This document shows positions 24,362 to 29,049 of a DNA stretch of 29,049 nucleotides, piece by piece. Position 1 is the stretch's first letter. Each line of letters begins with the position of its first letter. The stretch lies in contig JAEWCY010000115.1 in the NCBI GenBank assembly GCA_023390395.1, positions 1 to 29,049 on the forward strand. Reading direction: 5' to 3'. Source of the DNA: Pseudomonadota bacterium (GTDB lineage Bacteria; Desulfobacterota; Desulfovibrionia; Desulfovibrionales; Desulfovibrionaceae). Under the pieces are notes generated by a model that saw only the letters and a list, made by a program, of their open reading frames with translations, did not search any database and was not told the DNA's origin. A program made the translations under genes and the position numbers.

Positions 24362-25309
24362 TCAGATGCCGCCGCCGTCGGCGATGAGCACGCCGCCGGG
24401 GTTTTGCTGCACCAGCCGCGAATAGGGCGGCACGTCGGTCGTCACCCAGACGTTGCCGCCCACCACCGAGCCCTTGCCGATGGTGATGCGGCCAAGGACC
24501 GTGGCCCCGGAGTAGACGACCACGTCGTCCTCCACCACGGGATGGCGGGGAATGCCCTTGACGAGCTTGCCCTCGGCGTCCTTGGGGAAGCTTTTGGCCC
24601 CGAGCGTCACGCCCTGGTACAGGCGCACGCCCTCGCCGATGACGCAGGTCTCGCCGATGACCGTGCCCGTGCCGTGGTCGATGAAGAACCGCCGGCCGAT
24701 GGTCGCGCCGGGGTGGATGTCGATGCCCGTGGCCGAGTGGGCCATCTCGGTGATGATGCGCGGAATGAGGTCCACGCCGAGGAGGTGGAGTTCGTGGGCC
24801 ACGCGGTAGTGGGTCAGCGCCGTGAGGCTCGGGTAGCAGAAGATGGTCTCGCCGGGGCTCCTGGAGGCCGGATCGCCCTCGAAGGCGGCCTGGGCGTCCT
24901 CGGAAAGCGTCTCGCGGATGTCGGGCAGGCGCATGAGGAAGTCGCCGGCCAGGGACTTGGCCCGGTCCTCGCAGTCCTGGCAGTTGCCGGCCCGGTCGAG
25001 TTCGCAGAAAAAACAGTAGCCGCGCCGCACCTGGTCCGTGAGCAGCCGCGAGATGGCGTCGAGGTTGGCCCCGATGTGGAAGCGCATGTTCTCCGGGGTG
25101 ATGTCGGAGTGGCCGAAATAGCCCGGGAAGATCACCGCCCGCAGGCGCTGCATGATCTCGGCCAGCACCGGGATCGAGGGCATGGGCTCGTCGTGCAGGG
25201 GGCGGTGGTAGACCTTCTGGTAGGAGGCCTCCTCGCAGAGCATCTCGGCCACCCACTCCACGGCCGTGCGCTTCTTGGCCCGGGGAAGCTTGCCGTGCTG
25301 CGCGGTCAT
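24362..25309 (-). CDS. cysE: Serine O-acetyltransferase with an N-terminal four-cysteine motif
   Basis: This enzyme acetylates serine with acetyl-CoA, the first step of cysteine synthesis. The 315-residue protein has an alpha-helical N-terminal region followed by the left-handed hexapeptide beta-helix. The catalytic Asp197 (GIDIHPGATIG) and His212 (FIDHGTGTVIGE) are in place. The C-terminus ends in DGGGI; a terminal Ile is what inserts into the CysK active site in the cysteine synthase complex. Unusually, residues 99-113 form C-x2-C-x7-C-x2-C (YCFFC...NCQDC), which looks like a metal or redox site and is absent from E. coli CysE. The ATG overlaps the cysK stop by one base (TGATG), with GAGGAG upstream. 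Confidence 0.93.
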   Translation of the reverse strand: MTAQHGKLPRAKKRTAVEWVAEMLCEEASYQKVYHRPLHDEPMPSIPVLAEIMQRLRAVIFPGYFGHSDITPENMRFHIGANLDAISRLLTDQVRRGYCFFCELDRAGNCQDCEDRAKSLAGDFLMRLPDIRETLSEDAQAAFEGDPASRSPGETIFCYPSLTALTHYRVAHELHLLGVDLIPRIITEMAHSATGIDIHPGATIGRRFFIDHGTGTVIGETCVIGEGVRLYQGVTLGAKSFPKDAEGKLVKGIPRHPVVEDDVVVYSGATVLGRITIGKGSVVGGNVWVTTDVPPYSRLVQQNPGGVLIADGGGI

Positions 25310-26238
25310 CACGACTCCTCGGCGAAAAGCGGCGTGGACAGGTAGCGCTCGCCCGTGTCGCACACCACGAACACCACGAGCTTGCCGGCGTTTTCCGGCC
25401 GCTTGGCGATCTCGATGGCGGCGAAGGCATTGGCCCCGGAGGAGATGCCGCAAAGGACGCCCTCCTCGCGCATGAGCCGGCGGGCCGTGCCGAGCGCGTC
25501 CTCGTTTCTGACCGGAAAGACCTCGTCCACCAGGCCCATGTCCAGCACCTCGGGCACGAACCCGGCCCCGATGCCCTGGATGGCGTGCAGCCCGGGCTTG
25601 CCCCCGGAAAGCACCGGCGAGGAGGCCGGCTCCACGGCCACGGCCCGGAGTCCGGGCTTCTTGGCCTTGATGGCCCGGGCCACGCCCGTGAGCGTCCCGC
25701 CCGTGCCCACGCCGGCCACGAACACATCCACCAGGCCGTCGGTGTCCTCCCAGATCTCCAGGCCCGTGGTCCGGGCGTGGGCCTCGGGGTTGGCCGGGTT
25801 GGAGAACTGCATGGGCATGAACGCCCCGGGCAGCTCGGCCAGAAGCGCCTTGGCCTTCTCCACCGCCCCGCGCATGCCCTGGGCGGCCGGGGTGAGGACC
25901 AGCTCCGCCCCGAAGCCCCGCAGAAGGGCCCGGCGCTCCACGCTCATGGATTCGGGCATGGTGAGGACGAGCCGGTAGCCGCGCACGGCGCACATGAACG
26001 CCAGGCCCACGCCGGTGTTGCCCGAGGTGGGCTCCACCACGATCGCGCCCGGGCCGATCTTGCCCTCGCGCTCGGCGGCCCGGATCATGGCCACGCCGAT
26101 GCGGTCCTTGACCGACGAGCAGGGGTTGAACGATTCGAGCTTGGCGGCCACCCGGGCCAGGCAGCCCTCGGCCAGCCGGGTCAGCCAGACCATGGGCGTG
26201 GCCCCGACGAGTTCGGTCATATCGGCGGCGATGCGCAT
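25309..26238 (-). CDS. cysK: Cysteine synthase A (O-acetylserine sulfhydrylase)
   Basis: CysK uses PLP to form cysteine from O-acetylserine and sulfide, which is plentiful in a sulfate reducer. The 309-residue protein has the PLP lysine Lys44 in NPCSSVKDR, the substrate loop TSGNTG, the phosphate-binding GTGGTLTG, and SSGAN near the C-terminus. ATG 26238 is chosen because AAGGAG lies just upstream and the family start (ELVGATPMVWL) follows closely. It is the first gene of a two-gene unit with cysE, overlapping by one base. Confidence 0.96.
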   Translation of the reverse strand: MRIAADMTELVGATPMVWLTRLAEGCLARVAAKLESFNPCSSVKDRIGVAMIRAAEREGKIGPGAIVVEPTSGNTGVGLAFMCAVRGYRLVLTMPESMSVERRALLRGFGAELVLTPAAQGMRGAVEKAKALLAELPGAFMPMQFSNPANPEAHARTTGLEIWEDTDGLVDVFVAGVGTGGTLTGVARAIKAKKPGLRAVAVEPASSPVLSGGKPGLHAIQGIGAGFVPEVLDMGLVDEVFPVRNEDALGTARRLMREEGVLCGISSGANAFAAIEIAKRPENAGKLVVFVVCDTGERYLSTPLFAEES

Positions 26239-26312
26239 CGCGTGCTCCTTGGCGAGGTTTCGCGGCCCGGGCGCGTCCACGACCCGGCCGGGCGGGGCGA
26301 GCATAGCGCATT

Positions 26313-26365
26313 CGCGGCCCGGCCGCATCCCCGCCGTGACCGCGGGCCGCCGCGGCCGGGCCGCG
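26313..26365. repeat. GC-rich inverted repeat between cysK and the cyclase gene
   Basis: A 14-nt arm (26313-26326) is exactly complementary to 26352-26365, with 25 nt between. It lies in the divergent 250-nt region between cysK and the adenylate cyclase. It is made only of G and C, so chance similarity in such DNA is not excluded. Confidence 0.45.
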
Positions 26366-26488
26366 GCGAAAGGGCTTGACGCTGGCCGCGTTTTCAGGGA
26401 CGTCATGCCCCGTTGGCCCTCGAAACGCCTTCCGCCGGCCCGTCCCGGAGCCGGCCCCGCAAGCCGCCCTGTCCCGGGCAAGACCGCC

Positions 26489-28333
26489 ATGCGCTTCAAA
26501 CCCGTCTTCTACACCTGTCTGATCCTGGCCGCCCTGGCCGCCGGCCTCTTTTTCGAGACGCTCTCCCCCGCCCGGCGCATCGACGCCTGGACGTCCGACC
26601 TGTGGCACGTGCTGGCCGGCAGGCGCGCCGAGCCGCAACGCGTGGCCGTGGCGCTCCTCGACGACGAGGCGCTCGCCGCCGAGCCCGACCGGCCCCTGGT
26701 CTTCTGGGGACCGCTGTACGCCAAGGTGCTGGCCGTGCTGCGCCAGGTGGGCGTGGCGGCCGTGGGCATGGACATCCAGCCGGCGCTGTCCCCGGTCACC
26801 TGGATGGACATGATCGGGGCCGAGGCCAGCCGCGACTTCGACCGCCAGTTCATGCTGGAGCTGGCCAAGGGCAAGGTCGTCCTGGCGGCGAGCGTCTCCA
26901 CGGAGTCCGGCGAGGCGGCCTTCAGCCTGCCGGCCACGGACTACCTCATCGCCCTGCCCGGCCACGAGGCGGACCTCGGGCTCACCAACGTGCCGCTCGA
27001 CCGCGACGGCGTGGTTCGCCGCTTCGCCCCGGCCCTTTTCGCCGAGGGCGAGCCGCGCCTGTCCTTCGCCACGGCTTTGGCCAAAAAGGCCGATCCCAAC
27101 GCCCCCGGCCTGGCCGGCATCGACGCCAAAAGCGCCCTCGTCCCCCGGCCCATCCCGTTTCTCGGGCCGCCCGAGACCTTCCGCCACCTGAGCTTCGCCA
27201 GGCTCCTCGCCCCGGACGCGGCCAACGACCCCGAAGTGCGCGCCCTGGCCGGCAAGGTGGTGATCCTCGGCATCGACATCCACGGGGCCCACGACCGCCT
27301 GGCCTCGCCCTACTCCCTGCCCCTTTTCGGCGCGCCACGGGAATTCATGCCCGGCCCGGAGATCCACGCCAACATCGTGGAGGCCCTGCTTACCGGCCGC
27401 ACGCTGGCCGTGGCCGGAAGCGGCGCGGCGGCCCTGGCCTGGCTGCCGCTGCTCGGCCTGTGCGCCCTGGCCTGCGCCCGGCTCCATCCCGGGCCCTCGG
27501 CCCTGGCCGCCCTGGCCTGCCTGCTGGGCTCCTTCGGCCTCGGCTACCTGCTTTTCCTCGGCGGCCGGGTCCTGCCCCTGGCCGGCTGCGACCTGGGCCT
27601 GGGGCTCATCTGGTCCGGGGCCAACGCCGTACGCCTCACGCGCGGCGAGCGGGAAAAGGCCCACATCCGCCACGCCTTCGGCAAGTACGTGTCCGAGGCG
27701 GCCATCGCCGGCATCCTGGAAAGCGGCCAGCCGCCGGCCCCGGGCGGCTCCCTGGCCACGGTCACCATCCTTTTTTCCGATATCCGCAATTTCACGACAT
27801 TAAGTGAAAAGCTCTCGCCGCAGGAAGTGGTCGAACTCTTGAACGCCTACTTCTCCAAGGTCTGCGACATCATCCTGGCCCATGGCGGCATGATCGACAA
27901 ATTCATCGGCGACGCGGTCATGGCCGTGTTCGGCGCGCCCCTGGCCGATCCCCGCCATGCCCGCCAAGCCCTGGCCACCGCCCTTGGCATGATTGATGCC
28001 TCCAGGGAATTCGAGGGCTGGATGCGCCAAAGATTTCCGCAGCTCGGCGACTGGGACTTCCGCATCGGCGTGGGCCTGCACGCCGGGCCGGCCGTCGTCG
28101 GCAACATCGGCTCGCGCCAGCGCCTGGACTTCACGGTCATCGGCGACACGGTCAACACGGCCTCACGCCTGGAAGGCTTCACCAAGGTCATGGGCGCGCC
28201 GGTGGTGGCCAGCCGCACGGTTGTGGAACTGGCCGGTCCGGGCGTACGGACAGGCAAAAGCGAGAACGCCGTGGTCAAGGGCAAGAGCGAACCCGTGCCC
28301 GCCCTGGAGATCCTGGGCTTATCCGATGCGTAA
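26489..28333 (+). CDS. CHASE2-domain class III adenylate cyclase
   Basis: The protein (614 residues from ATG 26489) has an N-terminal membrane helix, an extracytoplasmic CHASE2 sensor (about 25-295), about three membrane helices (roughly 305-375) and a class III cyclase domain (about 395-590). The metal-binding Asp431 (FSDIRNFT) and Asp475 (IGDAVMAVFG) are present, as are the adenine-selecting Lys471 and Asp547 and the transition-state residues Asn556 and Arg560 (NTASR). ATP is therefore the predicted substrate and cAMP the product. An upstream in-frame ATG at 26405 has AGGGA before it and would add 28 residues, but that stretch has weaker third-position G/C bias; the start is open. A FecR-like gene follows 13 nt later. 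Confidence 0.9.
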   Translation: MRFKPVFYTCLILAALAAGLFFETLSPARRIDAWTSDLWHVLAGRRAEPQRVAVALLDDEALAAEPDRPLVFWGPLYAKVLAVLRQVGVAAVGMDIQPALSPVTWMDMIGAEASRDFDRQFMLELAKGKVVLAASVSTESGEAAFSLPATDYLIALPGHEADLGLTNVPLDRDGVVRRFAPALFAEGEPRLSFATALAKKADPNAPGLAGIDAKSALVPRPIPFLGPPETFRHLSFARLLAPDAANDPEVRALAGKVVILGIDIHGAHDRLASPYSLPLFGAPREFMPGPEIHANIVEALLTGRTLAVAGSGAAALAWLPLLGLCALACARLHPGPSALAALACLLGSFGLGYLLFLGGRVLPLAGCDLGLGLIWSGANAVRLTRGEREKAHIRHAFGKYVSEAAIAGILESGQPPAPGGSLATVTILFSDIRNFTTLSEKLSPQEVVELLNAYFSKVCDIILAHGGMIDKFIGDAVMAVFGAPLADPRHARQALATALGMIDASREFEGWMRQRFPQLGDWDFRIGVGLHAGPAVVGNIGSRQRLDFTVIGDTVNTASRLEGFTKVMGAPVVASRTVVELAGPGVRTGKSENAVVKGKSEPVPALEILGLSDA

Positions 28334-28346
28334 CAAAGGAGCCGTC

Positions 28347-29018
28347 ATGTTTCGGTCCGTTTTCCTTTTTCTGAACCTGGCCCTGGCCGCCCTCGCCTGG
28401 TGCGCCCCGGCCCTGGCCGAGGCCCCGCGCCTGGTCTGCCTCGTCTCGGCCCTGTCCGGCCAGGCCACCCTCTCCCCGGCTGAAGGCGGCAAGAAGCCCC
28501 TGGAGGTCTTCACCCGGCTGCGCGAGGGCGAGCGCATCGACCTGGGCCGCGGGGCCGAGGCCCAGCTCGCCTTTCTGCAAAAGGGCGTGCGCGAGACCTG
28601 GACCGGCCCGGCCACGGTGGTCATCACCGCCGCCGGCGGCCAGAGCGCGGACAGCGAAACGCCGCCCGCCGTGGAAAAGCTGCCCCTGCGCGCCCGCCCC
28701 GCCGGCGGCGCGGCCTCGTCCATCCTGACCGAGGCCGGCGAACAGGCCACGGCCCAGGTGAAGACCCGCGAGGTGGCCGTGCCCGAGGACAAGACCTTAA
28801 GCGACGAGGAGCGCGCGGAACTGGCCGCCGTGGAGCAGCAGGTCGCCGCCATGCGCGCGGCGGTCGCACCCGGCGACGTGTCCCCGGACATCGTGCTCCT
28901 GGAAGAACTCTCGCGCCTGGGGCAGCAGCGCCGCGTAAACGAGGAACTGCGCCGGCTGCGCGAAGCCCACCCGGACAACGCCGCCCTGGCCGCCTGGGGC
29001 GCGCAACCGGAGCAATAG
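28347..29018 (+). CDS. Secreted FecR-like domain protein
   Basis: The 223-residue product begins with a signal peptide (hydrophobic core about 5-20, likely cleavage after ALA at 24). Residues about 28-95 resemble a FecR-type beta domain: VSALSGQATLSP, then LREGERIDLGRGAEAQLAF and a Trp-Thr-Gly-Pro turn. The C-terminal third is helical and charged. FecR itself is a periplasmic signal-transducing protein, but here no sigma factor or TonB receptor is near and the domain is not anchored. The ATG has AAGGAG (28336-28341) 5 nt upstream and is 13 nt after the cyclase stop, so the two are one unit; it may modulate the CHASE2 domain. A short GAGGC/GCCTC hairpin (29024-29043) follows before the window ends. 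Confidence 0.75.
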   Translation: MFRSVFLFLNLALAALAWCAPALAEAPRLVCLVSALSGQATLSPAEGGKKPLEVFTRLREGERIDLGRGAEAQLAFLQKGVRETWTGPATVVITAAGGQSADSETPPAVEKLPLRARPAGGAASSILTEAGEQATAQVKTREVAVPEDKTLSDEERAELAAVEQQVAAMRAAVAPGDVSPDIVLLEELSRLGQQRRVNEELRRLREAHPDNAALAAWGAQPEQ

Positions 29019-29049
29019 AGGAAGAGGCGGGAGGGGAAGCCTCCGGCGG

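Noticed and set aside
1..29049. CRISPR arrays, tRNA/rRNA genes, transposons or prophage
   Set aside because: No regularly spaced repeats, cloverleaf-like segments, transposase or phage protein motifs were recognised on either strand by reading; a tRNA or covariance-model scan was not possible here.

Overview
The window looks like chromosomal DNA of a strictly anaerobic, diazotrophic, sulfate-reducer-like deltaproteobacterium, most plausibly a Desulfovibrionaceae member (Desulfovibrio/Solidesulfovibrio type). The base composition is roughly two-thirds G+C with strong G/C bias at third codon positions. NifD has the long internal insertion typical of anaerobes, NifI1 and NifI2 lie between nifH and nifD, and there is a dense load of PAS, GGDEF, HD-GYP, MCP and histidine-kinase genes. 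The taxon is inferred from gene content and protein character; no marker RNA is present.

Layout. 1-366: end of a family 3 glycosidase. 472-2604 (+): a chemoreceptor with a C-terminal H-NOX (haem gas-sensor) domain. 2605-2914: gap with a terminator-like hairpin where this gene and the next converge. 8536-2915 (-): priA, an HPPD-like iron dioxygenase and a triple-PAS HWE/HisKA_2 sensor kinase in a row. 15730-8618 (-): ftsH, folP, cdaA, cdaR, glmM and galU, a protease/folate/c-di-AMP/envelope-precursor block closed by a strong terminator that ends almost on the priA start codon. 15952-17728 (+): CheY-like regulator plus PAS-PAS-HD-GYP phosphodiesterase. 17900-23002 (+): sigma-54 promoter and nifH-nifI1-nifI2-nifD-nifK plus a thioredoxin-fold [2Fe-2S] ferredoxin, closed by a strong bidirectional terminator at 23086-23135. 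24167-23151 (-): GAF-GGDEF diguanylate cyclase. 26238-24362 (-): cysK-cysE. 26489-29018 (+): CHASE2 adenylate cyclase and a secreted FecR-like protein.

How the parts relate. The nif operon encodes the structural nitrogenase, its 2-oxoglutarate-responsive post-translational switch (NifI1/NifI2) and a ferredoxin of a type known to bind the MoFe protein. The cofactor genes nifE, nifN and nifB are not in the window. The operon is bracketed by an enzyme expected to degrade c-di-GMP (HD-GYP) and one expected to make it (GGDEF). cdaA-cdaR-glmM links c-di-AMP synthesis to glucosamine-phosphate supply. cysK-cysE makes cysteine, the sulfur source for the many Fe-S proteins. Several genes touch oxygen or redox: an H-NOX with an O2-type distal tyrosine, an O2-dependent-type dioxygenase, oxygen-labile nitrogenase, and a serine acetyltransferase carrying a four-cysteine motif.

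No tRNA, rRNA, CRISPR array, insertion sequence or prophage gene was recognised. The points most worth a second look are the MCP-H-NOX pocket, the four-cysteine serine acetyltransferase, the HPPD-like protein, the palindrome upstream of nifH, and the terminator abutting priA.
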